In this document: positions 52,491 through 62,149 of the stretch, in pieces
Numbering within the stretch: the stretch's first letter is position 1
Layout of the letters: every line of letters starts with the position of its first letter
DNA from: Proteiniphilum sp. UBA1403
GTDB lineage: Bacteria; Bacteroidota; Bacteroidia; Bacteroidales; Dysgonomonadaceae
Assembly (NCBI GenBank): GCA_002305715.1
Contig: DBQD01000042.1
Span: 1 to 64,000, forward strand
DNA: 64,000 bases
Direction: 5' to 3'
Position numbers and translations under genes: made by a program
The notes under the pieces: model-generated
The model's input: the letters and a program-made list of their open reading frames with translations, nothing else
The model's database searches: none
Told to the model about the DNA's origin: nothing

Positions 52491-53972
52491 ATGGCAAAAG
52501 AATTGAAGGAGATTACTCCCCGCAGTAAAGACTATTCACAGTGGTATCTCGATGTGGTAATCAAGGCCGACTTGGCCGAGAACTCAGCCGTGAGAGGCTG
52601 TATGGTGATTAAACCTTACGGTTACGCAATCTGGGAAAAGATGCAGCGTCAACTCGACGATATGTTCAAGGAAACAGGACATATGAACGCCTACTTTCCG
52701 CTTTTTATACCCAAGTCATACCTGAGCCGGGAAGCCGATCACGTTGAAGGTTTTGCCAAAGAGTGTGCCGTTGTGACACACTATAGACTGAAAAATGCTC
52801 CTGACGGAAGCGGTGTTATCGTTGATCCAGAAGCAAAGCTTGAAGAGGAACTGGTAGTACGTCCTACCTCAGAAACTATTATTTGGAGTACGTATAAGAA
52901 TTGGATTCAGTCGTACCGCGACCTCCCTCTGCTCATCAACCAGTGGGCAAACGTTGTTCGTTGGGAGATGCGCACCCGTCTCTTCCTACGTACAGCCGAA
53001 TTCCTCTGGCAAGAGGGTCACACAGCACACGCCACGAAGGAAGAAGCAATTGAAGAAGCTGAAAAGATGATCAACGTGTATGCTGATTTTGCTGAAAACT
53101 ACATGGCTGTACCGGTTATCAAAGGATACAAATCAGCATCGGAACGATTTGCCGGCGCACTCGACACCTACACCATCGAGGCACTTATGCAAGACGGAAA
53201 AGCCCTGCAGTCGGGCACCTCTCACTTCCTCGGACAGAACTTCGCCAAAGCATTCGATGTGCAGTTTGCCGATCAGAATGGAAGTCGCGACTATGTTTGG
53301 GCCACCTCATGGGGTGTGTCAACACGTCTTATTGGAGCATTGATAATGTCACACTCCGACGACAACGGACTGGTACTTCCACCAAGCCTGGCACCCTGGC
53401 AGGTAGTAATCGTACCGATCTACAAAAACGCAGAACAGCTTCAACAAATTAACGAGAAGGTAGATGGTATTGTTAAGAAATTGAAAGCACTCGGCATCAG
53501 CGTAAAGTATGACAATGCCGACAACAAGAAGCCGGGATGGAAATTCTCAGAATATGAGCTCAAAGGCGTACCCGTACGTCTTGCATTGGGCGCACGCGAT
53601 CTGGAGAACAACACCATTGAAGTGGCACGTCGCGACACACTAACAAAGGAGACTGTTTCAATTGAAGGAATCGAAGAGCATGTGAAAGACCTGCTCGATG
53701 CTATTCAGAAGAACATCTTCAAGAAGGCAGCCGACTTCCGTGCATCCCAAACAAGAGAAGTTAATAGCTACGAAGAGTTTAAGGTAGAGATTGAAAAGGG
53801 AGGTTTTCTCCTCTGTCACTGGGATGGAACTCCCGAAACAGAAGCACTGATTAAAGAAGAGACAAAAGCCACTATACGTTGTATACCACTCGAAGGGGAT
53901 AAGACTCCCGGTAAGTGCATGGTAACCGGTAAGCCCTCGGCTCAACGAGTCATCTTCGCACGTGCCTACTAA
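52491..53972 (+). CDS. proS: Prolyl-tRNA synthetase (archaeal/eukaryotic-like type)
   Basis: 493 residues, class II synthetase of the short type without the YbaK editing insert. Motif 2 is in VVRWEMRTRLFLRTAEFLWQ with TAHATKEEAI following, motif 3 in GVSTRLIGALIMSHSD, and the anticodon-binding domain starts around LAPWQVVIVPIY. The C-terminal extension ending in ARAY is typical of the archaeal/eukaryotic branch, which many Bacteroidetes carry. It charges tRNA-Pro. menA follows after 18 bp. Confidence 0.97.
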   Translation: MAKELKEITPRSKDYSQWYLDVVIKADLAENSAVRGCMVIKPYGYAIWEKMQRQLDDMFKETGHMNAYFPLFIPKSYLSREADHVEGFAKECAVVTHYRLKNAPDGSGVIVDPEAKLEEELVVRPTSETIIWSTYKNWIQSYRDLPLLINQWANVVRWEMRTRLFLRTAEFLWQEGHTAHATKEEAIEEAEKMINVYADFAENYMAVPVIKGYKSASERFAGALDTYTIEALMQDGKALQSGTSHFLGQNFAKAFDVQFADQNGSRDYVWATSWGVSTRLIGALIMSHSDDNGLVLPPSLAPWQVVIVPIYKNAEQLQQINEKVDGIVKKLKALGISVKYDNADNKKPGWKFSEYELKGVPVRLALGARDLENNTIEVARRDTLTKETVSIEGIEEHVKDLLDAIQKNIFKKAADFRASQTREVNSYEEFKVEIEKGGFLLCHWDGTPETEALIKEETKATIRCIPLEGDKTPGKCMVTGKPSAQRVIFARAY

Positions 53973-53990
53973 TTAATCTTACTCATAGTC

Positions 53991-54896
53991 ATGTCTACCT
54001 TCACACAGTGGATATCAGCCTTCAGGCTCCGTACCCTCTTTCTTGCTATCGCTGCTGTCGTTCTCGGCAGTGCCATGTCTTGGCGTGAAGGTAGCTTCAG
54101 CATTACAATATTCCTCATAGCGCTCCTATTGGCTGTCGCCATTCAAATTTTGGCCAACTTGGCTAACGATCTAGGAGATTTTCAAAAAGGAACCGATATT
54201 ACCGGGAAAAGACAAGGTCCCACCCGGGCTCTGCAGAGCGGAAAGATTACACAAAAGGAGATGAAAAGAGCCGTTGTGCTCTTTGTCATCCTTTGTGTAA
54301 TAACCGGTCTGGCACTTATTTGGAGTGCAACTCCTTTCCGCGATCCTTCCGCTGCTTGGATAATGGTTGCTCTTGGTGCCGCATGCATCTTGGCAGCTCT
54401 CTTCTATACAATGGGAAAACATGCTTATGGCTACAGAGGTCTTGGTGATTTGTTTGCGTTTCTCTTCTTCGGGCCTGTTCCAGTCATTGGTACATGGTTT
54501 CTTCATACTCATCTTATTAACTGGCAACCGGTGTTACCGGCAATAGGCTTGGGACTTATTAGCTCCATGATTCTCAACATCAACAACATGCGGGATATTG
54601 ATAACGACAAGACATCCGGTAAAATCACACTCGCTGTGAAGCTGGGTCTACCTAGAGCCAAAGTGTACCATATACTCATGAGCCTAACATCCTTTACCTG
54701 TTTTACCGGTTACAACATCCTCTTTGCTGTAGCCCCATGGTATCGGTATGCATACCTGCTTGTTTTTCTTTTGCCCCTCAAAATCCTAATCGAGATTCGG
54801 CACAAAGAAGGGCAAGCGCTTGACCCATACCTGAAACAGACATCCCTTGCGGGGTTCCTTTTGGCCGTCGCGTTTGCCCTCCTTATTAACGTTTAA
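53991..54896 (+). CDS. menA: 1,4-dihydroxy-2-naphthoate polyprenyltransferase MenA
   Basis: 301 residues, about eight membrane segments, UbiA-superfamily. The first Asp-rich motif is NLANDLGDFQKGTD and the second NNMRDIDNDKTSGK. It attaches the polyprenyl tail to DHNA in menaquinone synthesis at the inner membrane. Other men genes are not in the window. It lies 18 bp after proS on the same strand and converges with the fucosidase gene. Confidence 0.95.
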   Translation: MSTFTQWISAFRLRTLFLAIAAVVLGSAMSWREGSFSITIFLIALLLAVAIQILANLANDLGDFQKGTDITGKRQGPTRALQSGKITQKEMKRAVVLFVILCVITGLALIWSATPFRDPSAAWIMVALGAACILAALFYTMGKHAYGYRGLGDLFAFLFFGPVPVIGTWFLHTHLINWQPVLPAIGLGLISSMILNINNMRDIDNDKTSGKITLAVKLGLPRAKVYHILMSLTSFTCFTGYNILFAVAPWYRYAYLLVFLLPLKILIEIRHKEGQALDPYLKQTSLAGFLLAVAFALLINV

Positions 54897-54925
54897 TAAA
54901 ACGTTCTTTATCTCCGAAAAAGCAT

Positions 54926-56227
54926 TTATTCCAAAACCAATTCTACTACATTTACGGTTTCGTTGGGTAGAATACCCAGTTGCAAAACAATACCATCCGC
55001 AGCCTTGGTAAATTTTACCGGCTTTTTATCAAGAAACATCTTTGCTGTAACTACTCGCTTTCCTTGCATTGGTAGATAAAGTGCTTCATCTTGCAAGTTC
55101 AGGATATGAACATACAGCTTGTTACCCTTTTGTGTAGTTACACCCCAATCGTGTGGAGCAATAAATCCACCGCGGGTTCCGTAGATTGTTTCACCATAGG
55201 TTTTCAACCATTCTCCCATCGCATTGTAGCGCGAAATGGCAATGTCTGGGAACGTACCATCTGGACGAGGCCCCACATTCATGAGCAGATTTGCATTGTT
55301 TCCTGCTGCCTTCACAATGTAATGAATCAGATCCTTCTCCGATTTGTAATTCTTATCTGTGATGTTATACCCCCATGAATTATTCATGGTCTCACATGTC
55401 TCTAGCGGCAGTTGACCTATTGTTGCAGTACTGGAATAACCCGACTTGTTCTGACCCGGCAGATCCTTTTCAAAAGTTTGTCCATCCTCCCCTTCAGCAG
55501 GCGCAAGGTGATGGTTGTTGATGATGAGACAACCCGGTTGAATGGAGTGGATATGGTCGTAAATCTCCCGCATGCGCCAGTTGAAGTCGGCCGGCTGATC
55601 CCATTGGCCGTCGAACCAGATTGCCCCAATCTCACCGTAGTTTGTCAACAGTTCAGTCAACTGACCCAGCATGAACTTATGGTAGGATTCCCAGTTACCT
55701 GTCTCTGTACGCCCTACACCCTTTCCTGTTCTTCCAAGTGGATAATAATCGGCACGTTTCCAATCGAGCAGCGAGTAGTAAAAATGTAATTTGATACCCT
55801 GCTTGTGACATTCATCGGCAAGCTCCTTTATCACATCACGTCCAAACGGAGTGGCATCCACAATGTTATAGTCCGACTGTTTTGTGCCAAACATTGAAAA
55901 GCCATCGTGATGACGTGAGGTGATACAGATATACTTAGCGCCGGCTGCTTTCACATCTGATACCCATTTTACGGCATCAAATTTTGTTGGAAAGAAGCCA
56001 TTTGCCAACTTGGCATACTCCTCAAATTGAATGTTCTTATTGTTCATGATCCATTCCCCGTCGGCCATCATACTGTAGATACCCCAATGGATAAAAACAC
56101 CAAATTTCATATCCTGAAACTCTTCCCGGTTCTTCAGATTTTCAGCTGTAGGAATATAGGGTTGTTGTGCTACTATAGCAGAAGTAATACACAACATGAC
56201 AAAAAATAAAACAAACGTTTTTTTCAT
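54926..56227 (-). CDS. Alpha-L-fucosidase, GH29 family, secreted
   Basis: 433 residues with a Sec signal peptide (about 1-20). GH29 catalytic barrel: FGVFIHWGIYSMM near the start, ITSRHHDGFSMF, and nucleophile Asp in GAIWFDGQWDQ. A C-terminal beta-sandwich follows (from about 345). It removes terminal alpha-fucose from host or microbial glycans in the periplasm or outside. With the beta-mannosidase at 43 kb it suggests glycoprotein glycan use, though neither is in a PUL. It is probably cotranscribed with the upstream hypothetical gene (15-bp gap). Confidence 0.93.
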   Translation of the reverse strand: MKKTFVLFFVMLCITSAIVAQQPYIPTAENLKNREEFQDMKFGVFIHWGIYSMMADGEWIMNNKNIQFEEYAKLANGFFPTKFDAVKWVSDVKAAGAKYICITSRHHDGFSMFGTKQSDYNIVDATPFGRDVIKELADECHKQGIKLHFYYSLLDWKRADYYPLGRTGKGVGRTETGNWESYHKFMLGQLTELLTNYGEIGAIWFDGQWDQPADFNWRMREIYDHIHSIQPGCLIINNHHLAPAEGEDGQTFEKDLPGQNKSGYSSTATIGQLPLETCETMNNSWGYNITDKNYKSEKDLIHYIVKAAGNNANLLMNVGPRPDGTFPDIAISRYNAMGEWLKTYGETIYGTRGGFIAPHDWGVTTQKGNKLYVHILNLQDEALYLPMQGKRVVTAKMFLDKKPVKFTKAADGIVLQLGILPNETVNVVELVLE

Positions 56228-56242
56228 AGGATATTATTCGGT

Positions 56243-56938
56243 TTAATGTTCGGTGTTTTCCATATATTGAATTAGCTTCATAACCTCTGTTGCTTCATTA
56301 AAATCAACCGGATTTGCTTTCAGATAGGCATCAAGCTGCTTCTTATTCTTTTTGTAATAACTCTTCAGCTGTCGCATGGTAATGAACTCTTTCCAATCTC
56401 CTCCATCTTTCAGATAGTAAACATTATAAGGTTTTACATCATAATCATCGGGCAACTTCAACTCATAAACCCTACCATCAAGTGCCAGACTCGAATAGCT
56501 GTCTACCGATGATGTCTGTGATGTGCCACCAAAAGCTGCAGGATTCCCGGGCGGTATTATCTTGCATCGATAGTAAACAAGAAAGGTGAGATTATCTTGT
56601 TGAAGTACCTCCATGAACTTCTTTTTGTACAAGATAAACTTGCTGTTCTTCAAAAAGACAGTGTCTATCTGGCTCAGGGAAGGTTCAGCCAATGCAAGTA
56701 CGCGCTCATTCTGCTTGAAGAGCATCTCCTCGGTAGCAGCGTTGTAATTAAGTTTCGTTGGATTCCTACGTCCATCCTTCATCAATACTACACCATCAGC
56801 AAATTCGGGATAGAGATAATGAGAGATCTCCACACCTTTTACTTGGGCAAACAATGAATAAGATTGCAAAAAAAAGAGACATAGAATTGCCATCACCAAC
56901 TTCTTGTACGATTCAGAAAATGCTTGTTTCATAGACAT
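56243..56938 (-). CDS. Secreted hypothetical protein
   Basis: 231 residues with an N-terminal hydrophobic signal (about 14-31, ending FAQ). The mature part starts with an acidic/hydrophobic beta-type stretch (VVLMKDGRRNPTKLNYNAA) and ends helical and lysine-rich (MRQLKSYYKKNKKQLDAYLK). I do not recognise a family; the opening phrase is reminiscent of Bacteroidetes proteins that record a value-changing 'transport of material' strand, but no function can be given. It precedes the fucosidase by 15 bp. Confidence 0.65.
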   Translation of the reverse strand: MSMKQAFSESYKKLVMAILCLFFLQSYSLFAQVKGVEISHYLYPEFADGVVLMKDGRRNPTKLNYNAATEEMLFKQNERVLALAEPSLSQIDTVFLKNSKFILYKKKFMEVLQQDNLTFLVYYRCKIIPPGNPAAFGGTSQTSSVDSYSSLALDGRVYELKLPDDYDVKPYNVYYLKDGGDWKEFITMRQLKSYYKKNKKQLDAYLKANPVDFNEATEVMKLIQYMENTEH

Positions 56939-57026
56939 AAAGTTTAACGGGTTTCACTTCATTGAAATAATAAAGATACAAAAAAAAATTCATTTTTGAA
57001 AATATTTTAACACAAACACGCACTCG

Positions 57027-57060
57027 TTTGCAATTCACTTAAAAAAAAAGTATAACTTTG
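57027..57060 (+). promoter_or_regulatory. Promoter for the HerA-like ATPase gene
   Basis: TTTG at 57027-57030 and TAACTTTG at 57053-57060, about 22 nt apart (the A-run length is uncertain by one). About 32 bp upstream of the start at 57092. Confidence 0.55.
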
Positions 57061-57091
57061 TTTTGACTATCAACCATTCATTTTCAACATT

Positions 57092-58630
57092 ATGTTTGAT
57101 AACAGTAGGCGCCCTTTTATAGCGATAAACGACGAAGTTGAAGTATGCATGTTTCCTAAAATGGCGAACCGCCATGGACTCATCACCGGTGCTACAGGAA
57201 CCGGTAAGACTGTCACACTTCAAACCCTATCCGAAACCTTTAGCGAGATGGGTGTGCCAGTCTTCGCGGCAGACATGAAAGGTGATCTTTCCGGTGTCGC
57301 AAAAACGGGAGGAAACAAGGAGAGCGTTCAAAAACGGGTAGATGAATATCTACTTCATGAAAAAGGATTCGAATATAAAGCCTTCCCGGTACGGTTTTGG
57401 GATGTCTTCGGTGAACAAGGTCATCCGGTGCGTACAACCGTCACCTCAATGGGACCTCTGTTGCTGGAGCGGCTTCTCGACTTGAACGAAACACAGGGTG
57501 CTATACTCACAATGGCTTTTCGGATTGCAGACGACAATAATCTGCTGCTTATTGATCTGAAAGACCTTCGGATGATGCTCCAATACATCGGCGACAACCG
57601 GAAGGAGTTTACAACAAAATATGGCAATATTTCACCAGCAAGCATCGGTGCCATCCAACGTGGACTGATGCGTTTGGAGAGTGAAGGTGCCGATAAGTTC
57701 TTCGGTGAGCCCGATTTGGAGATAACCGACTTCATCCAGACGGAACAGGGCAAGGGGGTGATCAACATACTGGCTGCCGACAAGTTGATGAACTCACCCC
57801 GAGTATATACTACTTTTTTACTTTGGCTGCTCGATGATCTCTACGAGAACTTGCCTGAAGTGGGCGACCTAGATAAACCCAAGCTTGTCTTCTTCTTCGA
57901 TGAGGCACACCTGCTCTTCAACGATATGCCCTCATCCCTGCTCGAAAAGGTGGAACAGATTGTCCGCCTCATCCGCTCCAAGGGTGTGGGTATCTATTTC
58001 TGTACCCAAAACCCGGCCGATATACCCGAACGTATTCTTGGGCAACTTGGGAACAGGGTACAACATGCACTGCGTGCCTATACCCCCAACGACCAGAAGG
58101 CTGTGAAGGTAGCCGCCAACACATTCCGTGTCAACCCCAAATTCAATACTGAAGAGATAATCACCCAACTCAACACTGGCGAAGCGCTCATCTCTTTCCT
58201 CGATGTGAAAGGTGCACCACAAATGGTGGAACGGGCTAACATCCTTCCGCCACAAGGACAAATTGGTCCTCTCACCTCTGGAGAACGCAATCAGATTATT
58301 CGCAGTTCACTTATCTACGGTGTATATGAAAAACTAATCGACCGCGAATCGGCCTATGAGATCCTCACACATAAAAAGGAACTCCTCGAGGGAGAACGTC
58401 AGAAAGCAGCCCAAGAAATGGAACGAATCCGCCAACAGAAGGAAGCTCAAAAGGCCTTGCTGGAGGAGGAACGAGCCAAACGTGCTGCAGCGCGCCAACG
58501 AAAAGCCGACCAGGGTATCTTGGGTGAAGTTCTCACACAAGTGGGTCGCAGTACCACTCGACAGATAAGTAATGAACTGGGCCGAACTATTACTCGCAGC
58601 CTGTTTGGTGCACTTTTTGGAAAAAAATAA
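57092..58630 (+). CDS. HerA/DUF853-type ATPase (helicase HerA-like C-terminal)
   Basis: 512 residues. Walker A GATGTGKT at 33-40, Walker B in KLVFFFDEAHLLF, and the Q-motif FCTQNPADIPERILGQLGNRVQHALR, all characteristic of the YjgR/DUF853 branch of HerA-FtsK ATPases. The last 100 residues are a basic, coiled-coil tail (KKELLEGERQKAAQEMERI). It may act on DNA; the cellular role of this branch is unresolved. DUF5687 follows by 18 bp. A nuclease partner, as in HerA-NurA pairs, is not encoded here. Confidence 0.93.
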   Translation: MFDNSRRPFIAINDEVEVCMFPKMANRHGLITGATGTGKTVTLQTLSETFSEMGVPVFAADMKGDLSGVAKTGGNKESVQKRVDEYLLHEKGFEYKAFPVRFWDVFGEQGHPVRTTVTSMGPLLLERLLDLNETQGAILTMAFRIADDNNLLLIDLKDLRMMLQYIGDNRKEFTTKYGNISPASIGAIQRGLMRLESEGADKFFGEPDLEITDFIQTEQGKGVINILAADKLMNSPRVYTTFLLWLLDDLYENLPEVGDLDKPKLVFFFDEAHLLFNDMPSSLLEKVEQIVRLIRSKGVGIYFCTQNPADIPERILGQLGNRVQHALRAYTPNDQKAVKVAANTFRVNPKFNTEEIITQLNTGEALISFLDVKGAPQMVERANILPPQGQIGPLTSGERNQIIRSSLIYGVYEKLIDRESAYEILTHKKELLEGERQKAAQEMERIRQQKEAQKALLEEERAKRAAARQRKADQGILGEVLTQVGRSTTRQISNELGRTITRSLFGALFGKK

Positions 58631-58648
58631 TTCATTTAAGCGTGATAT

Positions 58649-60127
58649 ATGTATAAAATTCTATTCCAGCATTATCTGCTGAAAGGTTTCCGTTCGCCCG
58701 GATACTACAAAAACCTGATTGTCAACATTTTTGTCGGCATCATGATGCTCTATTTCTTAGCTTTATTCCTACTTATAGGATTCATGTTACCCAAGATGTT
58801 ACGAGAAATCGCACCCGAAAGTAATCCGTCTGAAATCTTTCATGGCATCATGCTATATGGGTGGTTTGGTATTCTCATGATCCGTTATCTGATGCAACCA
58901 CTGAACAGACTCAACATTGAACACTACCAAGCGTTGCCCATAAAACGATCGATCATCACAAACTACCTCATATTGAAGCCGCTGTTGAATCCAGCGAATT
59001 ACCTTATGCTCTGTTTGACGATACCTTTCGCCATCAAGGGCATTACTCCCGAATTGGGTGCATTTGCAGGATTCCGCTTTGTCGGTATAACCATTTTCAT
59101 CATCTGGTTCAATTCCATGTTAGCACCATTCCTGAAGCGAAAGTACCACAACCTACTGATTGGATCAATTGCCCTACTGATCATCGGTGGCGGTCTTGCT
59201 GCTCTCGAGTATTTCAAGATCTTCTCGGTCTTTGAATTGTCGCAACACCTCTTCAGGTTCCTGGTAACCACACCCTTCGTTTGGATTCTTGCCGTAACAC
59301 CCTGCATTGTGGCGTTTCTGCTCAACAAGCTCTTCTTCTCTCAGAACTTCTATCCAGAGAAGTTCGAACGAAAGAGAAAGAACAAAGCTGTCACACAACG
59401 GTTCACTTTCATGGAACGATTTGGCACTATCGGAGAGCTCATCTCCCTTAACATCAAACTTGTACTCCGTCACAAACGCACAAAGAGTACCCTCTACACG
59501 GCCCTCTTCGTCCTTGCCTATGGGTTAATTTTCTATCCCAACCCCGTCTATAACAACCAACCGGCGTGGTTGCTCTTTATCGCCATCTTCCTCTCAGGCA
59601 CCGGCATGCTGATTTTCGGACAGTGGATCATCAACTGGGATGGTGCTCATTTCGATTACCTGATGACCCGCAACATCGACACCCGCACCTACATACGAAG
59701 CAACTATACCCTGCTGATGGCGCTCTGTGTGGCCTCGTTTATACTCACTTCACCCTACTTCTTTTTCGGTCAGAAGATCATCATCAATCACATGGTGGCT
59801 TTTCTATACAATGCAGGTGTGAACAGTTATGTCTATCTCTTCTCCGCATCCTTCAACACCAAGAGACTGGAACTTACCCGAGGCTCATCGATGAACATGC
59901 AGGGAGTGAGCTATAAAAACTTCATCGTGATGATTCCTCTGTTGGGAATTCCTATCATACTGGTAGCGTTTTTTGGCATCTTCAAAGCTTCGAACATCGC
60001 ACTTATCATACTTGGTGCACTTGGCTTCGTAGGCATACTCTGTCGTGAACCGCTGCTACGGATGACTGAGCGTCAGTTTCTTCGCCGTAAATATGCACTT
60101 TGTGCAGGATTCCGCAAACACGAATAA
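58649..60127 (+). CDS. DUF5687 family membrane protein (ABC-type permease)
   Basis: 492 residues with about 11 hydrophobic segments, recognised as DUF5687 from KILFQHYLLKGFRSPGYY at the N-terminus. A cytoplasmic loop with several Lys/Arg (KFERKRKNKAVTQRFTFMER) divides two membrane halves. It is the membrane partner of the ABC ATP-binding protein encoded 45 bp downstream, forming a two-gene exporter of unknown substrate. It is in line with the HerA-like gene. Confidence 0.87.
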   Translation: MYKILFQHYLLKGFRSPGYYKNLIVNIFVGIMMLYFLALFLLIGFMLPKMLREIAPESNPSEIFHGIMLYGWFGILMIRYLMQPLNRLNIEHYQALPIKRSIITNYLILKPLLNPANYLMLCLTIPFAIKGITPELGAFAGFRFVGITIFIIWFNSMLAPFLKRKYHNLLIGSIALLIIGGGLAALEYFKIFSVFELSQHLFRFLVTTPFVWILAVTPCIVAFLLNKLFFSQNFYPEKFERKRKNKAVTQRFTFMERFGTIGELISLNIKLVLRHKRTKSTLYTALFVLAYGLIFYPNPVYNNQPAWLLFIAIFLSGTGMLIFGQWIINWDGAHFDYLMTRNIDTRTYIRSNYTLLMALCVASFILTSPYFFFGQKIIINHMVAFLYNAGVNSYVYLFSASFNTKRLELTRGSSMNMQGVSYKNFIVMIPLLGIPIILVAFFGIFKASNIALIILGALGFVGILCREPLLRMTERQFLRRKYALCAGFRKHE

Positions 60128-60172
60128 ACTCGTATAAAATCGAATAACTAACATTCAAACAACATATAACTC

Positions 60173-60946
60173 ATGCAAGATTACGTACAACAACCCGACA
60201 GTCTTTCTGCCATGCCTCCTCCCCCTCCTGTGCAAGGAGAAGCAACAACCAGTATCATGGCAACAAACTTGACAAAAATATATAACGGCGTTACAGTACT
60301 CAATATCCCTTCTCTTTCAATACACAGTGCCGAAGGATTCGGTCTGGTTGGTAACAATGGTGCCGGCAAGACCACCTTCTTCCGATTGATTCTAGACCTC
60401 ATTGAGGCCACAACAGGCGTTATCGAAATCGATGGCCAAAAAGTAGCCCGTCACGATGAGTGGAAATCGAAAGTGGGCTCCTTTCTCGACGAAGGGTTCC
60501 TGATTGACTTCCTCACGCCTGAGGAGTACTTTGCCTTCACTGCAAGGATTTACAAAAAATCAGAAGGCGACCTGGCTACATTTCTTGAAACAATGAGCGA
60601 CTTCTTCAATGGTGAAATCATTGGATCGGGCAAACTAATTCGCGACCTCTCCAAAGGAAATCAAAAGAAAACAGGTATCGCTGCCGCATTGCTTGGTGAC
60701 CCACAGATCTTGATTCTCGACGAACCTTTTACGGCACTCGATCCCACTTCGCAGATCCGCCTAAAGCGCATGCTCAACGATTTCAAAACGACCCGTAACA
60801 TGACCATGCTCATCTCCAGTCATGACCTCAACCATGTGACTGAAGTGTGCGACCGCATAGTTGTGCTTGAAAAGGGAGTTGTGGTGAGAGACATCCACAC
60901 AAGTGAAAATACATTGAAGGAGTTGGAGTCCTACTTCGCTGTATAA
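60173..60946 (+). CDS. ABC transporter ATP-binding protein
   Basis: 257 residues. An extended N-terminal stretch with a proline run (SAMPPPPPVQGEA) precedes the ATPase. Walker A is in GLVGNNGAGKTTFFRL, the signature in IRDLSKGNQKKTGIAA, Walker B in DPQILILDEPFTALDP, and the switch His in LISSHDLNHVTEV. It energises the DUF5687 permease. A hairpin lies immediately after the stop. Confidence 0.94.
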   Translation: MQDYVQQPDSLSAMPPPPPVQGEATTSIMATNLTKIYNGVTVLNIPSLSIHSAEGFGLVGNNGAGKTTFFRLILDLIEATTGVIEIDGQKVARHDEWKSKVGSFLDEGFLIDFLTPEEYFAFTARIYKKSEGDLATFLETMSDFFNGEIIGSGKLIRDLSKGNQKKTGIAAALLGDPQILILDEPFTALDPTSQIRLKRMLNDFKTTRNMTMLISSHDLNHVTEVCDRIVVLEKGVVVRDIHTSENTLKELESYFAV

Positions 60947-60952
60947 TTCACC

Positions 60953-60979
60953 TTTTGGCTGGGCGATACCCAGCCAAAA
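60953..60979. other. Perfect 11-bp hairpin after the ABC gene
   Basis: TTTTGGCTGGG/CCCAGCCAAAA pairs perfectly around CGATA, starting 6 bp after the ABC stop. It lacks a downstream T-run on either strand, so it is a stable 3'-end structure rather than a canonical terminator. The -7 box of the next gene begins 6 bp later. Confidence 0.6.
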
Positions 60980-60984
60980 AAATG

Positions 60985-60992
60985 TATCTTTG
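60985..60992 (+). promoter_or_regulatory. -7 box for the DUF368 gene
   Basis: TATCTTTG, a perfect match, 22 bp before the ATG at 61015, which supports that start over the TTG-led ORF at 60955. Confidence 0.55.
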
Positions 60993-61014
60993 CCCGTCAA
61001 AAATTCACAAAACA

Positions 61015-61929
61015 ATGAGCGAACAAAATAAAATTGAAAAAGAAAACAATCAGAAAATAAGTCCTGTGGCCGATTGGTTCATCCGTCTGGCAAAAGGTAC
61101 TTTGGTCGGCATAGGTTTTATACTCCCCGGGCTCTCTGGAGGCGTATTAGCTGTCATCTTTGGCATCTACGACCCCCTAATACGCTTTCTGGCCAATCTC
61201 AAGCACAATTTCCTGATGAACGTACGTTACTTCATCCCGGTCGGATTCGGTGCTGCACTTGGCATCCTACTTTTTGCAGTAGTAGTGGAGAAAGCGTTCG
61301 GCAAGTATGCTGCACAATTTGTCTGTCTCTTCATCGGTTTCGTGGCTGGCACTTTCCCATCCCTTTACAAAACAGCCGGGCAAAAAGGTAGAAAAGGTTC
61401 AGACATCGGAATTCTATCAATCTCCACACTCGCCATCTTTTTCCTGATGATTGTCGGCGGACAACAACTCACTGAGGTCACCCCCAACATCCTCGTATGG
61501 CTTGGCTCAGGACTTCTTATGGGACTGGGACTGATTGTTCCTGGTATGAGTCCTTCCAACTTCCTCATCTATTTCGGTCTTTATGATAAGATGGCGATTG
61601 GCATCAAGAACTTCGACTTTGGCGTAATCATCCCCCTCATCATTGGATTCATCTTGTGTGTACTCCTCTTTTCAAAACTTGCAGCCTACCTTTTTAGGAA
61701 ATACTACTCTGGCATGTATCACTTCATTCTGGGTATGGTAGTCGGCTCCTCACTGGCCATTTTTCCCACCGTGGTCTTTCCCGCCTTCACCGAAGAGCAA
61801 CTAGCTGCAACGGGATTAAGTTTTGGCGGTGCCATCCTCTTCTGCATTGTGCTGTTCATTGTAGGTACGCTAGCATCCTATTTATTCAGTAAAGTTGAGG
61901 AGAAATACCCGCGTGAAGAGATATTTTAA
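61015..61929 (+). CDS. DUF368 (PopT-type) polyprenyl-phosphate transporter
   Basis: 304 residues from the ATG at 61015, with about eight to nine membrane segments. The DUF368 pattern is clear: KGTLVGIGFILPGLSGGVLA and GLGLIVPGMSPSNFLIYFG repeat a GLG-PG(M/L)S motif in each half. DUF368 proteins were recently shown to help return undecaprenyl phosphate to the cytoplasmic leaflet, linking it to envelope polymer synthesis. The direct repeats and terminator follow. Confidence 0.92.
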   Translation: MSEQNKIEKENNQKISPVADWFIRLAKGTLVGIGFILPGLSGGVLAVIFGIYDPLIRFLANLKHNFLMNVRYFIPVGFGAALGILLFAVVVEKAFGKYAAQFVCLFIGFVAGTFPSLYKTAGQKGRKGSDIGILSISTLAIFFLMIVGGQQLTEVTPNILVWLGSGLLMGLGLIVPGMSPSNFLIYFGLYDKMAIGIKNFDFGVIIPLIIGFILCVLLFSKLAAYLFRKYYSGMYHFILGMVVGSSLAIFPTVVFPAFTEEQLAATGLSFGGAILFCIVLFIVGTLASYLFSKVEEKYPREEIF

Positions 61930-61936
61930 TCGAAAG

Positions 61937-61977
61937 ATGAGATCTTAAAAGCGATAAAATGAGATCTTAAAAGTGAT
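61937..61977. repeat. Direct repeat of 19 bp, period 22
   Basis: ATGAGATCTTAAAAGCGAT (61937-61955) recurs at 61959-61977 with one mismatch (C to T). Both lie in the 3' region of the DUF368 gene, in the 61930-62317 gap. The rest of that gap has the terminator below, a -7 box and no gene I can support. Confidence 0.75.
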
Positions 61978-62117
61978 TTATAGTGATCATCTTAAATGTA
62001 CAAACAGAACTTTCAAAATCGTTTTAAAGATCTATTGGGAAGTTTTAAATGAGACCTAAAACGATTAATGAGTCATCAAAGCAGTTTATCGAGAGTTTTA
62101 ATAAGATATAGACAAAT

Positions 62118-62149
62118 GAGCCGTTTTTATCGATGAAACGGCTCTTTTT
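62118..62149 (+). terminator. Rho-independent terminator of the DUF368 transcript
   Basis: GAGCCGTTT/AAACGGCTC, a 9-bp stem with a 9-nt loop, followed by five Ts. About 190 nt after the DUF368 stop, so the 3' untranslated region is long and contains the direct repeat. Confidence 0.85.

Noticed and set aside
57092..60946. A HerA-based defence system with neighbouring genes
   Set aside because: The ATPase is the YjgR/DUF853 branch, no nuclease or Sir2-type partner is adjacent, and the following genes form an ordinary ABC exporter.
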